Shown: piece after piece, positions 50,801 to 59,141 of the stretch
Layout of the letters: every line of letters begins with the position of its first letter
Numbering within the stretch: the stretch's first letter is position 1
NCBI RefSeq assembly: GCF_001553855.1
Contig: NZ_LQWV01000023.1
Coordinates: 62,001-126,000 of the forward strand
Reading direction: 5' to 3'
Source of the DNA: Streptococcus gordonii
GTDB taxonomy: Bacteria; Bacillota; Bacilli; Lactobacillales; Streptococcaceae
DNA length: 64,000 bases
The notes under the pieces: generated by a model
The model's input: the letters and a program-made list of their open reading frames with translations, nothing else
Databases searched by the model: none
Told to the model about the DNA's origin: nothing
Position numbers and translations under genes: made by a program

Positions 50801-51123
50801 TTTGGCTTATGCTTACAGCTTGCGGGGGTGGGGCTCTCGTCCGTTATTTTCTTTCTAAGGTCAATAGCAGAGCTGTTTTGCCAGTAGGGACTTTGATGGC
50901 CAATTTACTAGGAGCTTTTTTGATTGGGTATTTCTATAACCATGTTCAAGACAAGCAACTTTATACTATCCTGGTAACTGGCTTTTGCGGAGGCTTGACG
51001 ACACTATCAACTTTCAATGCTGAGCTGGTAGCTCTCTTTTCCAACAAGAAGAAATTCATCCATTATCTGATATTGACTTATTGTTTAGGATTTTTAGCCA
51101 TTATTTTAGGAATTTTTATCTAA
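50797..51123 (+). CDS. crcB: Fluoride channel CrcB/Fluc, copy 2
   Basis: A 108-residue partner of the preceding gene. It has GGGALVRYFLSK, NLLGAFLIGYFYN and GFCGGLTTLSTFNAE, the conserved channel motifs with the asparagine of helix 2. The ATG at 50797 overlaps the stop of copy 1; an upstream frame from 50761 is not credible. Both copies have the typical signature residues, so a heterodimeric or two homodimeric channels are possible. Confidence 0.92.
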   Translation: MIWLMLTACGGGALVRYFLSKVNSRAVLPVGTLMANLLGAFLIGYFYNHVQDKQLYTILVTGFCGGLTTLSTFNAELVALFSNKKKFIHYLILTYCLGFLAIILGIFI

Positions 51124-51128
51124 AAATC

Positions 51129-51156
51129 TTTACATTTACCGGAATTTTGATATAAT
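51129..51156 (+). promoter_or_regulatory. rplS promoter
   Basis: TTTACA (51129-51134), a 16-base spacer and an extended -10 TG-A-TATAAT ending at 51156. Confidence 0.75.
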
Positions 51157-51159
51157 ATT

Positions 51160-51238
51160 CTTTGTGCAAATGGAGCACAAAAAAACGGCTAATCCGCTTT
51201 GGTCATGAATCATAAGATTAGTAAGATAGGAGTAAAAA
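51160..51238 (+). promoter_or_regulatory. Ribosomal protein L19 leader
   Basis: The 75-base leader contains the hairpin TTTGTGC/GCACAAA (about 51161-51181) and a second stem CTAATC/GATTAG (about 51189-51223). Firmicutes rplS leaders are known to be structured for feedback control by L19. Assignment rests on position and stems only. Confidence 0.5.
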
Positions 51239-51586
51239 ATGAATCCATTAATCCAAAGCTTGACTGAAGGTCAACTTCGTACTGATATCCCTGCATTCCG
51301 TCCTGGTGACACTGTCCGCGTTCACGCGAAAGTTGTCGAAGGAACTCGCGAACGTATCCAGATCTTTGAAGGTGTCGTTATCGCTCGTAAAGGTGCTGGC
51401 ATCTCAGAAAACTACACAGTTCGTAAAATCTCTAACGGTGTAGGTGTTGAACGTACTTTCCCAATCCACACTCCACGTGTTGATAAGATTGAAGTCGTTC
51501 GTTACGGTAAAGTGCGTCGCGCTAAATTGTACTACCTTCGTGCATTGCAAGGTAAAGCGGCTCGTATTAAAGAAATCCGTCGTTAA
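51239..51586 (+). CDS. rplS: Large ribosomal subunit protein L19
   Basis: A 115-residue L19 protein at the interface between the two subunits. The segments [44 protein letters not shown] and [20 protein letters not shown] are diagnostic. A transcript of its own with promoter, leader and terminator. Codon use is that of a very highly expressed gene. Confidence 0.98.
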   Translation: MNPLIQSLTEGQLRTDIPAFRPGDTVRVHAKVVEGTRERIQIFEGVVIARKGAGISENYTVRKISNGVGVERTFPIHTPRVDKIEVVRYGKVRRAKLYYLRALQGKAARIKEIRR

Positions 51587-51592
51587 TCTTAG

Positions 51593-51620
51593 AAAGCTCT
51601 GTCAGATGGCAGAGTTTTTC
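51593..51620 (+). terminator. Terminator of rplS
   Basis: CTCTG/CAGAG stem with an eight-base loop and a T-run, six bases before the tRNA. Confidence 0.8.
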
Positions 51621-51625
51621 TCTAG

Positions 51626-51697
51626 GTCCCCTTAGTTCAATGGATATAACAACTCCCTCCTAAGGAGTAGTTGCTGGTTCGATTCCTGCAGGGGGCA
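51626..51697 (+). tRNA. tRNA-Arg (anticodon CCU)
   Basis: A 72-base cloverleaf: acceptor GTCCCCT pairs with AGGGGGC (one G-U), anticodon stem ACTCC/GGAGT, loop CTCCTAA with anticodon CCT at 51659-51661, and a T-arm with GGTTCGATTCC. The discriminator is A and CCA is not encoded. This rare-codon tRNA gene is a frequent target of integrative elements in streptococci. Confidence 0.96.
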
Positions 51698-51799
51698 TTT
51701 TAAGTAATGTAAAGAAAAGCAAAGAATATGCAAAGTGTTTATTTTAAGGCAATCATCACAAGTTAATTTTTAAAAATAATTTAGTATTTTTTGTTTTTT

Positions 51800-51829
51800 T
51801 GACCAAACTATGACCAAAATTTGACCAAA
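51800..51829 (+). repeat. Three phased TGACCAAA repeats next to tRNA-Arg
   Basis: TGACCAAA occurs at 51800-51807, 51811-51818 and 51822-51829, exactly 11 bases apart and flanked by T- and A-runs. The layout resembles arm-type integrase binding sites at the edge of mobile elements. No integrase gene or second attachment site is in the window, so it may be a scar. Confidence 0.5.
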
Positions 51830-52021
51830 AAAATATATTTTAGTGAATGGATATAGAATAAAGTGGATCAGGAAACTGGTCTATTTTTTTGTGAAATAGT
51901 ATTCAGAGTAATTCAAAAATATTTTATCATTCTCACTATGGAATTTTTCTGTCCAATTAGAAATGTTGAAAGAAATTAAATAATATTTTGGGTGTATAGA
52001 TTAGATATATAGTTTTAAATA

Positions 52022-52035
52022 TGATTACGCTTTCA
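52022..52035 (-). promoter_or_regulatory. cre site upstream of pfbA
   Basis: Read on the minus strand, TGAAAGCGTAATCA fits the CcpA consensus TGNAARCGNWWWCA perfectly. It lies about 70 bases before the predicted transcript start. Confidence 0.6.
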
Positions 52036-52063
52036 AAAATGTTGTATTTTATTGAGTTATCCC

Positions 52064-52092
52064 TTGACAATTTTGTTTAGAAAATATATGAT
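52064..52092 (+). promoter_or_regulatory. pfbA operon promoter
   Basis: Consensus TTGACA (52064-52069), a 17-base spacer and TATGAT (52087-52092), with a transcript start near 52099. Confidence 0.85.
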
Positions 52093-52100
52093 AAGGATAA

Positions 52101-52114
52101 TAACAGCGGTGTCA
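52101..52114 (-). promoter_or_regulatory. Shared 14-bp operator, copy 1
   Basis: On the minus strand TGACACCGCTGTTA, an imperfect inverted repeat with a central CG. It occupies about +3 to +16 of the pfbA transcript. Twelve of 14 bases match the copy at 58410-58423. LacI-family operators often have such a CG-centred form. Confidence 0.6.
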
Positions 52115-52179
52115 TTTTGTCTGATGAAAAAAATTAGTAATAAATATTAAAAAAACAATAAAAAATTTGGAGGTGTTTT

Positions 52180-54408
52180 ATGAAGCATTTTGTTCACAAT
52201 GAGGTTTTTAGTATTCGGAAACTTAAGGTTGGATTGTGCTCTGTTTTGGTAGCGATTTCATTTCTGGGGGTACAAAGTGTTTTTGCTGATGAAGCTGTTA
52301 CAAGTACTTCACAGATATCTATGAATAAGCTTTATACTTCAACAACCAATAGTTTAGAAAGCTCATCAACTAATAATGATGATAAATCTACTGGGATTGA
52401 CTCTTCTACTTCACAATTAACCGATAGTAATGTTGATTCTCCTTTGATACCTAATAAAGAATATAAAGAAGATGGGGTAAATACTGGAACTTTTGAAGAT
52501 GAAATGAAAGATTCTCCTCTAGTTTCTAATAGTGCCCTTTCTAATTCAACTATCAAAACTTTAGAAGGTTCCTTAACTAGTAATCATGACAGTTTGACTG
52601 ATTTTATTACTACTAATTCAAAGTCAGTTAGTTCTGAGAACGAAGTTGCAGATACTTCTAATAGTAATGAAGTGAGAGATAGTAACACTGCTTTAGAAAA
52701 AGGGACTGAAGTTTCGGCTTTAAGTGTAAAAGATTATGGTGCAGTGGGTGATGGTGTATCAGATGATAGACAAGCAATTCAAGATACAATAGATGCAGCT
52801 GCTAAAGGATTAGGCGGAGGAAAAGTATATTTTCCTGAAGGTACTTATTTAGTTAAAGAAATTGTCTTTTTGAGAAGTCATACTCACCTAGAAGTACATG
52901 AAAAAGCTACAATATTAAATGGTATCAATATCAAAAATCATCCTTCTATTGTATTCATGACGGGTCTATTCACTGACGATGGAGATCAAGTTGAGTGGGA
53001 ACCAACTGAAGATATCAGTTACTCTGGTGGAACAATTGATATGAATGGAGCTTTGAATGAAGAGAGGACAAAAGCTAAGAATCTCCCTTTGATCAATTCT
53101 TCAGGAGCCTTTGCTATAGGAAATTCAAAAAACGTAACAATAAGTAATGTTACCTTTAAAGATAGCTATCAGGGGCATGCCATTCAAATTGCAGGTTCAA
53201 AAAACGTACTAGTAGATAACTCTCGTTTTTTGGGACAAGCTCTTCCTAAGACTATGAAGGATGGTCAGATCATCAGTAAGGAGTCTATTCAAATAGAGCC
53301 ATTAACCAGAAAAGGCTTTCCATATGCATTAAATGATAATGGTCAAAAATCTGAAAATGTAACGATTCAAAATTCTTATTTTGGTAAAAGTGAAAAATCA
53401 GGTGAATTAGTAACTGCAATTGGGACACATTATCAAACTGCAACAACTGAAAATCCTTCAAATATTAAAATTCTAAATAATCATTTTGATAATATGATGT
53501 ATGCGGGTGTTCGCTTTACAGGATTTACTGATATTTTAATAAAAGGAAATAGGTTTGATAAGAAAACTAAAGAGGAAAGTGAACACTATCGTGAAAATGG
53601 TGCTGCTTTAGTTAATGCTTATAGTTATAAAAATGTTAAAGACGTATTAGATCTGAATAAACATGTGACTATTACTGAAAATGTATTTAATATTGCTGAT
53701 GCTAAAACAAAAGCAATACGAGTTGCAAAAGATAGTGCAGATTATCTTGGAAAAGTGTCTGATATTACTGTAACAAAGAATATCATTCATAATAATTCGC
53801 AAAATGCTGAACAGCCAAATATTGAATTATTAAGAGTCAGTGACAATTTGGTAGTGTCTGATAATATCATTTCCGGAGGTAAAGACGGAATTGTAATTGA
53901 AGAATCCGCTGGAACTATCACTGTCTTAAATAATCAACTTTCCAATTTAACAGGAAATCACGTTTCTTTACTTAAAACAGATTTTAAAGGGACTAGTTCA
54001 GACACAAATAATAATGTTGGTGATTTTAATATTATAACTGAGAATGAAAGTTATAAAATCTTTTCTCAAGATTCAGATAACCACTCAGACAACCACTCAG
54101 ATAATCATGTGGAGGAATTAAAACCTGTAGTTGAAAACAAAAATAATTTAGCTAATAATTACTCAGCAAATAGTGTAGATGATAAAATTGAAAAATCAAA
54201 TCATGATTCAGATAATGTAGTAACAGTAGAAATTTCACAAAAACAAGATGATGTAACCAATATTAGTGAAGTAGTGAAGGTAAAAGATAATCAACATGCA
54301 TTACCTAAAACTGGATTAAATAAAATGGCTGAGATGGTTATAACTGTAATTGGAATTTGCCTTCTATTTGGACAACGGAGTTTAAAACGTCGTTATGAAG
54401 ATAGATAG
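52180..54408 (+). CDS. pfbA: PfbA-like beta-helix surface protein, sortase-anchored
   Basis: A 742-residue cell-wall protein. It has a YSIRK-like signal (FSIRKLKVGLCSV, about 10-22) with the end of the signal near residue 36, a serine/threonine/asparagine-rich linker to about 180, a pectate-lyase-3-type right-handed beta-helix beginning at SVKDYGAVGDGVSDD (about 182-196), a short SDNH repeat near residues 634-645, and the sorting signal LPKTG at 708-712 with a hydrophobic tail. It resembles pneumococcal PfbA, described as binding plasmin(ogen) and fibronectin. The fold also suits a polysaccharide lyase or hydrolase. It heads an operon with gal genes, which favours a role in glycans. Confidence 0.85.
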   Translation: MKHFVHNEVFSIRKLKVGLCSVLVAISFLGVQSVFADEAVTSTSQISMNKLYTSTTNSLESSSTNNDDKSTGIDSSTSQLTDSNVDSPLIPNKEYKEDGVNTGTFEDEMKDSPLVSNSALSNSTIKTLEGSLTSNHDSLTDFITTNSKSVSSENEVADTSNSNEVRDSNTALEKGTEVSALSVKDYGAVGDGVSDDRQAIQDTIDAAAKGLGGGKVYFPEGTYLVKEIVFLRSHTHLEVHEKATILNGINIKNHPSIVFMTGLFTDDGDQVEWEPTEDISYSGGTIDMNGALNEERTKAKNLPLINSSGAFAIGNSKNVTISNVTFKDSYQGHAIQIAGSKNVLVDNSRFLGQALPKTMKDGQIISKESIQIEPLTRKGFPYALNDNGQKSENVTIQNSYFGKSEKSGELVTAIGTHYQTATTENPSNIKILNNHFDNMMYAGVRFTGFTDILIKGNRFDKKTKEESEHYRENGAALVNAYSYKNVKDVLDLNKHVTITENVFNIADAKTKAIRVAKDSADYLGKVSDITVTKNIIHNNSQNAEQPNIELLRVSDNLVVSDNIISGGKDGIVIEESAGTITVLNNQLSNLTGNHVSLLKTDFKGTSSDTNNNVGDFNIITENESYKIFSQDSDNHSDNHSDNHVEELKPVVENKNNLANNYSANSVDDKIEKSNHDSDNVVTVEISQKQDDVTNISEVVKVKDNQHALPKTGLNKMAEMVITVIGICLLFGQRSLKRRYEDR

Positions 54409-55129
54409 AATTTGCTCAATACAAGGTAGCGCTAAAGAGAACGAAGATAGCGTAGATTACAAAAACCAATATTTCTGGATTATAGATGGAGCAACAGATT
54501 TATTTAATGCAAAAGACTCTATAGGTTATTCAGTTTCAGAAGTATCTCATCTTATTTCTGAGTGTCTCAAGCAGTATTGTAACGATTCTTTATCATTGAA
54601 GAAAATTTTCGAGCTTGCTTTAGATGACGTTAGAAAAAGAATTAAGATAGATAAGTGTGAGTTTGATGATTATTCCCAGTTGCCAACATTTGCCTTTATT
54701 TTTGCAAAATTATCCGGTTTAAAATTAGAATACATAATGATTGGCGATTGTGTTATGATAGTCAACAATCAAGTGATTACAGATCATAGAGTAGATTGTC
54801 TTTTTGAGCAAGGAAAATTTGCAATCAAATCTAATCATGAAGTTGATAAAAAGACAATATTACAAAATATTAGGAAGCTAGCTAATAAACCAGAAGGATA
54901 TTGGATAGGTTCACTAGACAAAAGTAGTATAAATCATATTTTAAATGGTAGTTTGGAAGTAACTAGTAATCATATTGTTTTAATGACTGATGGTTTTTAC
55001 GACTTTTATACTCAAAATTCAGGCTACTCTTTTGAAGAATTGATTGAAATAAGAAAAAAATCTAGAAATATTGATCCTATTTATGGAAAAAAAGATGATG
55101 CAAGTATTTTGATTATTGAGGTTAGATAA
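54395..55129 (+). CDS. PP2C-like protein phosphatase
   Basis: A 244-residue protein with the layout of PP2C phosphatases: KENEDS near residue 16, the metal-binding IIDGATD at about 29-35, YIMIGDC mid-protein, VLMTDGFYDF and KKDDASI near the end. These carry the aspartates of the metal centre. No kinase is encoded beside it. It overlaps the end of pfbA by 14 bases, lacks a visible ribosome site and is probably translated by coupling. Its TAA overlaps the phoU ATG. Target unknown. Confidence 0.78.
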   Translation: MKIDRICSIQGSAKENEDSVDYKNQYFWIIDGATDLFNAKDSIGYSVSEVSHLISECLKQYCNDSLSLKKIFELALDDVRKRIKIDKCEFDDYSQLPTFAFIFAKLSGLKLEYIMIGDCVMIVNNQVITDHRVDCLFEQGKFAIKSNHEVDKKTILQNIRKLANKPEGYWIGSLDKSSINHILNGSLEVTSNHIVLMTDGFYDFYTQNSGYSFEELIEIRKKSRNIDPIYGKKDDASILIIEVR

Positions 55130-55767
55130 TGTTGAGAAGCAATTTTGACAATGAAATCATTGAATTGTCAAACAATCTAGAAGATATATGGGACTCTATA
55201 ATAAAAAAGTATGAAATAATATTTGACACTCTAACCGAAGTTCAAAAACAAAGTATTATAGATAATGATTTAGTTATCAATAAAGCAGTTGTTGAAATAG
55301 ATATGAAAGGAACCGAACTAATCTGTTTACAACATCCTGTCTCTAGTGATTTGAGAAAAATTATTGCTATAGTAAAGCTATCAACAGATATTGAACGTAT
55401 CGGAGACCGAATCGTTGAAATAGTTATAGTTTTAAAAAATGTTCATGCAATGCATGAATGGGGGGCGTTGTTTTATGAATTGTTAAAAATACATTTTGAA
55501 CTAGGCGAGTACTTAAAGAGAGCTTTATTGTGGTTTAAGAAGAGAAACTATGAATCTGACGAATATGACTATAATAAAAAATATCAGTTAATATCTAATT
55601 TATGTCAAAAACTAGGAGATAAAGCAGAAGAGAATTTTCTTATTGAACCCAAAAATGTTGATGAAGCTATTGTATTTTTAGAAGTTATTAATATTCTTGA
55701 TAAGATATCCCATACAACACAATCTATTTATAAATGGTTAGATTATCAGGAAAGAGGAGTATTATAG
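55129..55767 (+). CDS. Orphan PhoU-domain protein
   Basis: A 212-residue all-helical protein with two PhoU-like three-helix units. The first has the segment LQHPVSSDLRKIIAIVKLSTDIERIGDR with the metal-cluster acid pattern, and the second ends with INILDKISHTTQSIYKW. PhoU normally acts with PstSCAB and PhoR, but no pst genes are nearby. Here it sits between a phosphatase and galT, so it may have been adapted to another phosphate-linked signal. It overlaps the upstream gene by one base. Confidence 0.8.
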   Translation: MLRSNFDNEIIELSNNLEDIWDSIIKKYEIIFDTLTEVQKQSIIDNDLVINKAVVEIDMKGTELICLQHPVSSDLRKIIAIVKLSTDIERIGDRIVEIVIVLKNVHAMHEWGALFYELLKIHFELGEYLKRALLWFKKRNYESDEYDYNKKYQLISNLCQKLGDKAEENFLIEPKNVDEAIVFLEVINILDKISHTTQSIYKWLDYQERGVL

Positions 55768-55783
55768 TTAAAGAGGAGTATAT

Positions 55784-57259
55784 ATGCAGACAATTGTAGA
55801 TAATTTTGTTAATAGAGTTATTGAATATGGAATTTATAAACCGATGGACCAGATATATATAAAAAATAGAGTATTGGCTTTAATCGGTGAAGAAGGAACT
55901 GATAAGTTCTCAAATGATAGTGATCTTAAAAAATTAAAAGATGATTTAGTAGAAATAGCTTTAAAGAATGGTAAAATTGCTGATTTAGCTGAGGCAAAGG
56001 AATGTTTAGGTGCAGAGCTGATGAATTTCATCGTTCCATTACCAAGTCGCCTTAATGATATTTTTTGGAGTTCATATGATGTTTCGCCACAGGAAGCAGT
56101 TGAAGAGTTCTATCAGCTAAGTAAAGATAGCGACTATATTAAATTGTCAGCTATCTCTAAAAATATAGCTTTTCATACTGAAACTAATTATGGTTCACTT
56201 GAAATTACAATCAATTTATCAAAACCGGAAAAAGATCCGAAAACAATCGCGGCAGAGAAATTGGTAAAGTCATCTAATTATCCAAAATGTTTACTTTGTA
56301 TGGAAAATGAAGGTTATCAGGGGAGAATAAATTATCCAGCACGTGCTAATCATAGAATTATTCGATTGGAACTGGGAGACGAAGTATGGGGGTTCCAGTA
56401 TTCTCCATACTCATATTTTAATGAGCATGCGATATTCTTGAATAGTCAACATGTACCAATGGCTATTACGTCTAAAACATTTGAACAATTATTGGAGATT
56501 GTTGATATTTTACCAGGATATTTTGCTGGTTCAAATTCTGATCTTCCTATCTCAGGAGGATCTATCCTTAGTCATAATCACTACCAGGGAGGAAAACATA
56601 TTTTCCCAATGGAAAAAGCAAAATTTGAGAGAGAATTTCTTTTTAAAGACTTTGAGGATATTAAAGCTGGGATTATAAAATGGCCGATGTCAGTGATTAG
56701 GCTACAAGGTGAAAATAAAAATCGTTTGGTAGAATTAGCCACTAAAATCCTAGATATCTGGAGAGAATATTCAGATTTAGACGTAAACATCATTGCTAAG
56801 ACTGAAGATATTCCACACCATACGGTGACTCCTATTGCTCGTAAAGTGAATGGGAGATATGAATTGGATATTGTTTTGAGAGATAATCATACTACTGAAG
56901 AATACCCAGATGGTGTTTACCATCCTCATCAAGATGTACAACATATTAAAAAGGAAAACATCGGGTTAATTGAGGTGATGGGACTTGCGATTTTACCACC
57001 TCGTTTGAAAACAGAGTTAGAAGAAGTTGAGAAATATCTTTTAGGAAAAGATAACGAAATTGCTGATTATCATTTAGAATGGGCCGTTCAATTGAAAGAA
57101 AAATATCCTGGACTTAAAGAGGAGGAGGTTCATAGCGTAGTTCAAAATGAAGTAGGGCAAGTATTTGCGAGAGTTCTCGAAGATGCAGGTGTTTATAAGA
57201 ATACTCAAACCGGACATGAAGCATTTATGAGATTTGTTAAATCGGTTGGAATTAATTAG
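55784..57259 (+). CDS. galT: UDP-glucose-hexose-1-phosphate uridylyltransferase, type 2
   Basis: A 491-residue GalT of the Gram-positive type 2 family, which exchanges galactose-1-phosphate with UDP-glucose in the Leloir pathway. The pattern '[18 protein letters not shown]', the four-residue CLLC pair, [14 protein letters not shown] (active-site histidines) and the C-terminal segment [16 protein letters not shown] are typical. AGAGGAG precedes it. No galK lies in the cluster, so galactokinase must come from elsewhere, or the substrate arrives already phosphorylated. Confidence 0.95.
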   Translation: MQTIVDNFVNRVIEYGIYKPMDQIYIKNRVLALIGEEGTDKFSNDSDLKKLKDDLVEIALKNGKIADLAEAKECLGAELMNFIVPLPSRLNDIFWSSYDVSPQEAVEEFYQLSKDSDYIKLSAISKNIAFHTETNYGSLEITINLSKPEKDPKTIAAEKLVKSSNYPKCLLCMENEGYQGRINYPARANHRIIRLELGDEVWGFQYSPYSYFNEHAIFLNSQHVPMAITSKTFEQLLEIVDILPGYFAGSNSDLPISGGSILSHNHYQGGKHIFPMEKAKFEREFLFKDFEDIKAGIIKWPMSVIRLQGENKNRLVELATKILDIWREYSDLDVNIIAKTEDIPHHTVTPIARKVNGRYELDIVLRDNHTTEEYPDGVYHPHQDVQHIKKENIGLIEVMGLAILPPRLKTELEEVEKYLLGKDNEIADYHLEWAVQLKEKYPGLKEEEVHSVVQNEVGQVFARVLEDAGVYKNTQTGHEAFMRFVKSVGIN

Positions 57260-57271
57260 GAGGAAGTAAAA

Positions 57272-58285
57272 ATGGCAATATTGGTAACAGGCGGAGCTGG
57301 TTATATTGGTAGCCATACCGTAGTAGAATTACTAAATTTAGGTAAGGAAGTCGTTATTGTCGACAACCTTTCAAACTCAAGTATTTTAGTATTAGATCGT
57401 ATTGAAGCAATTACAGGGCAACGTCCTGCGTTTTACGAATTAGATGTTTGTGATAAACAAGGATTGAGAAAAGTTTTTGAACAAGAATCTATTGAGGCTG
57501 CAATTCATTTTGCAGGATACAAAGCTGTCGGCGAATCCGTGCAAAAGCCTGTAATGTACTACGAAAATAATATTATGAGTACATTAGCTCTTGTTCAAGT
57601 GATGTCAGAGTTTAATGTTAAAAAGATTGTATTTTCATCGAGTGCAACTGTATACGGTATTCACAATCAATCACCCCTCGTTGAGACAATGCCGACAAGT
57701 GCAACAAATCCTTATGGATACACCAAAGTGATGCTTGAACAGATTTTAAAAGATGTTCATGTAGCAGATTCAGAGTGGAGTATTGCGTTACTTCGTTATT
57801 TCAATCCGATTGGTGCTCATGAGTCGGGGTTGATTGGAGAAGATCCATCAGGCATTCCTAACAACTTAATGCCTTTTATTGCACAAGTAGCGGTAGGTAA
57901 GCGACCAGAGCTAAGTGTTTTTGGAGATGATTATGATACGGTAGATGGTACTGGTGTTCGCGATTATATCCATGTAGTGGATTTGGCAATAGGTCATATC
58001 AAAGCCTTAGAAAAAGTATCCGAACAAACAGATGTTTATATCTATAACCTGGGCTCAGGAGAGGGAACTAGTGTATTACAACTTGTAAATACATTTGAAA
58101 GTGTTAATAAGGTTCCGATCCCTTATAAAATTGTTCCAAGACGTTCTGGGGACGTTGCGACTTGTTATGCAAATGCAGATAAGGCGTATAAGGAATTAAA
58201 TTGGAAGACTACAAAAACGGTCGAAGATATGTGTAGAGATACATGGAATTGGCAATCAAAAAATCCTAATGGATACAATAAATAA
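57272..58285 (+). CDS. galE: UDP-glucose 4-epimerase
   Basis: A 337-residue NAD-binding SDR epimerase that interconverts UDP-galactose and UDP-glucose. The Rossmann motif GGAGYIGSHT is at about 7-16, SSSATVYG holds the catalytic Ser and NPYGYTKVMLEQ the Tyr-x-x-x-Lys. It is 12 bases after galT and ends the first block. No terminator hairpin is seen after it, so some read-through into the next block is possible. Confidence 0.96.
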   Translation: MAILVTGGAGYIGSHTVVELLNLGKEVVIVDNLSNSSILVLDRIEAITGQRPAFYELDVCDKQGLRKVFEQESIEAAIHFAGYKAVGESVQKPVMYYENNIMSTLALVQVMSEFNVKKIVFSSSATVYGIHNQSPLVETMPTSATNPYGYTKVMLEQILKDVHVADSEWSIALLRYFNPIGAHESGLIGEDPSGIPNNLMPFIAQVAVGKRPELSVFGDDYDTVDGTGVRDYIHVVDLAIGHIKALEKVSEQTDVYIYNLGSGEGTSVLQLVNTFESVNKVPIPYKIVPRRSGDVATCYANADKAYKELNWKTTKTVEDMCRDTWNWQSKNPNGYNK

Positions 58286-58317
58286 TAAAGTTCAAGTAGT
58301 CTTGTAATATATATATT

Positions 58318-58357
58318 AAAAAAAATTAAAAAAAATTAAAAAAAATTAAAAAAAATT
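58318..58357 (+). repeat. Four perfect 10-bp A8TT repeats upstream of a promoter
   Basis: AAAAAAAATT is repeated four times without error. The 10-base period places A-tracts in phase with the helix and should bend the DNA just ahead of the -35 element. Such short repeats are also prone to slippage. Confidence 0.9.
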
Positions 58358-58359
58358 AA

Positions 58360-58389
58360 TGAAAGCGCTTGACAAAGTAAACGGTTACA
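58360..58389 (+). promoter_or_regulatory. Two cre-like sites on the transporter promoter
   Basis: TGAAAGCGCTTGAC (58360-58373) overlaps the -35 and matches the cre core but not its last bases. AGTAAACGGTTACA (58376-58389) lies between -35 and -10 and matches 13 of 14 consensus positions. Both positions would block polymerase. Confidence 0.55.
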
Positions 58390-58398
58390 TTGTATAAT
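58369..58398 (+). promoter_or_regulatory. Transporter operon promoter
   Basis: TTGACA (58369-58374), an 18-base spacer and TATAAT (58393-58398). Transcript start near 58405. Confidence 0.85.
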
Positions 58399-58409
58399 AC
58401 AAATATGAA

Positions 58410-58423
58410 TGACACCGATGTCA
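58410..58423 (+). promoter_or_regulatory. Shared 14-bp operator, copy 2
   Basis: TGACACCGATGTCA, inverted repeat TGACA-N4-TGTCA, at about +5 to +18. It corresponds to the copy at 52101-52114 in sequence and place. Confidence 0.65.
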
Positions 58424-58447
58424 AAAAATATAAAAGAAGGTCTGTTT

Positions 58448-59104
58448 ATGAAAAACTTAACAAAAATTAAGTTCAAAGAGAACGGAGAATTTAATCATTT
58501 TCCTGGAAATACAGTTGTAGCAAATCTTTATACTAATTCAGATTTGATGGAAGTTGTTGATATCATTCAATCACGCTATAGAGAGTTACCATTTATAGAT
58601 AAATTCACATTAACTCCAAGAGATTCTATTCATATGACTGTAATTGAATTGCTTTGCCATGAAAATCGTGAGCCAGAATTTTGGAGTAGCCATCTACCAT
58701 TGGATACGCCATTACAAGAAATTCATGATTACTTTGCAAAACAACTAGAAATTTTCCCATTGCTAAACGAAGATATTCATATGCGTGTGACTGAAATGGG
58801 AAATCAAAACATTTTAGTAGAACCAGCCGATGAAAAATCAGCTAAACGATTAGAAGAAATTAGAACATATGTTTCTGAAAAAGCAGGTGTTCGATTCCCT
58901 AATCATGATCGCTATCAATTCCATATCTCAATTGGATATCTTCGAGTTCCATTAACTGAAGAAGAAAATGAAGAGTTTACTAAAGTGAAAAAGGAATTAA
59001 CCGAAGTTCTGCTTGAAAAGATTCCTGTCATTACAGTAAATCGTATCGATTACACAGTATTTGAAGATATGAGACGTTTTGTTCCATATTGCGAAAAATT
59101 TTAA
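58448..59104 (+). CDS. 2H phosphoesterase-like protein (DUF1868 type)
   Basis: A 218-residue soluble protein with two H-x-T/S motifs, HMT at residues 62-64 (DSIHMTVIEL) and HIS at 159-161 (YQFHISIGYL). This pairing is the hallmark of the 2H phosphoesterase superfamily, which acts on cyclic phosphates or 2'-5' bonds. DUF1868 proteins have this form. The start at 58448 follows AGAAGG; a longer frame would begin within the operator. It opens the transporter block, so it may process an imported phosphodiester. Confidence 0.78.
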   Translation: MKNLTKIKFKENGEFNHFPGNTVVANLYTNSDLMEVVDIIQSRYRELPFIDKFTLTPRDSIHMTVIELLCHENREPEFWSSHLPLDTPLQEIHDYFAKQLEIFPLLNEDIHMRVTEMGNQNILVEPADEKSAKRLEEIRTYVSEKAGVRFPNHDRYQFHISIGYLRVPLTEEENEEFTKVKKELTEVLLEKIPVITVNRIDYTVFEDMRRFVPYCEKF

Positions 59105-59141
59105 AATAAAATTATAATTAAAAATAAAAAGGAGATTTCAT

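Larger units (their letters stand above)
51698..52179 (+). other. A+T-rich non-coding junction after tRNA-Arg
   Basis: About 480 bases with no credible gene and a sharp drop in G+C. It holds the 11-bp-phased TGACCAAA repeats at 51800-51829, a weak terminator-like stem GATCAG/CTGGTC at about 51874-51890, the cre site at 52022-52035, the pfbA promoter and the shared operator. Confidence 0.7.

Noticed and set aside
51800..51829. Possible CRISPR or replication iterons
   Set aside because: Only three 8-base copies at 11-base spacing, with no spacers and no replication gene.
58409..58447. Upstream start for the 2H-like protein
   Set aside because: The frame would begin inside the operator, a few bases after the transcript start, and lacks a ribosome site. 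The ATG at 58448 has AGAAGG upstream.
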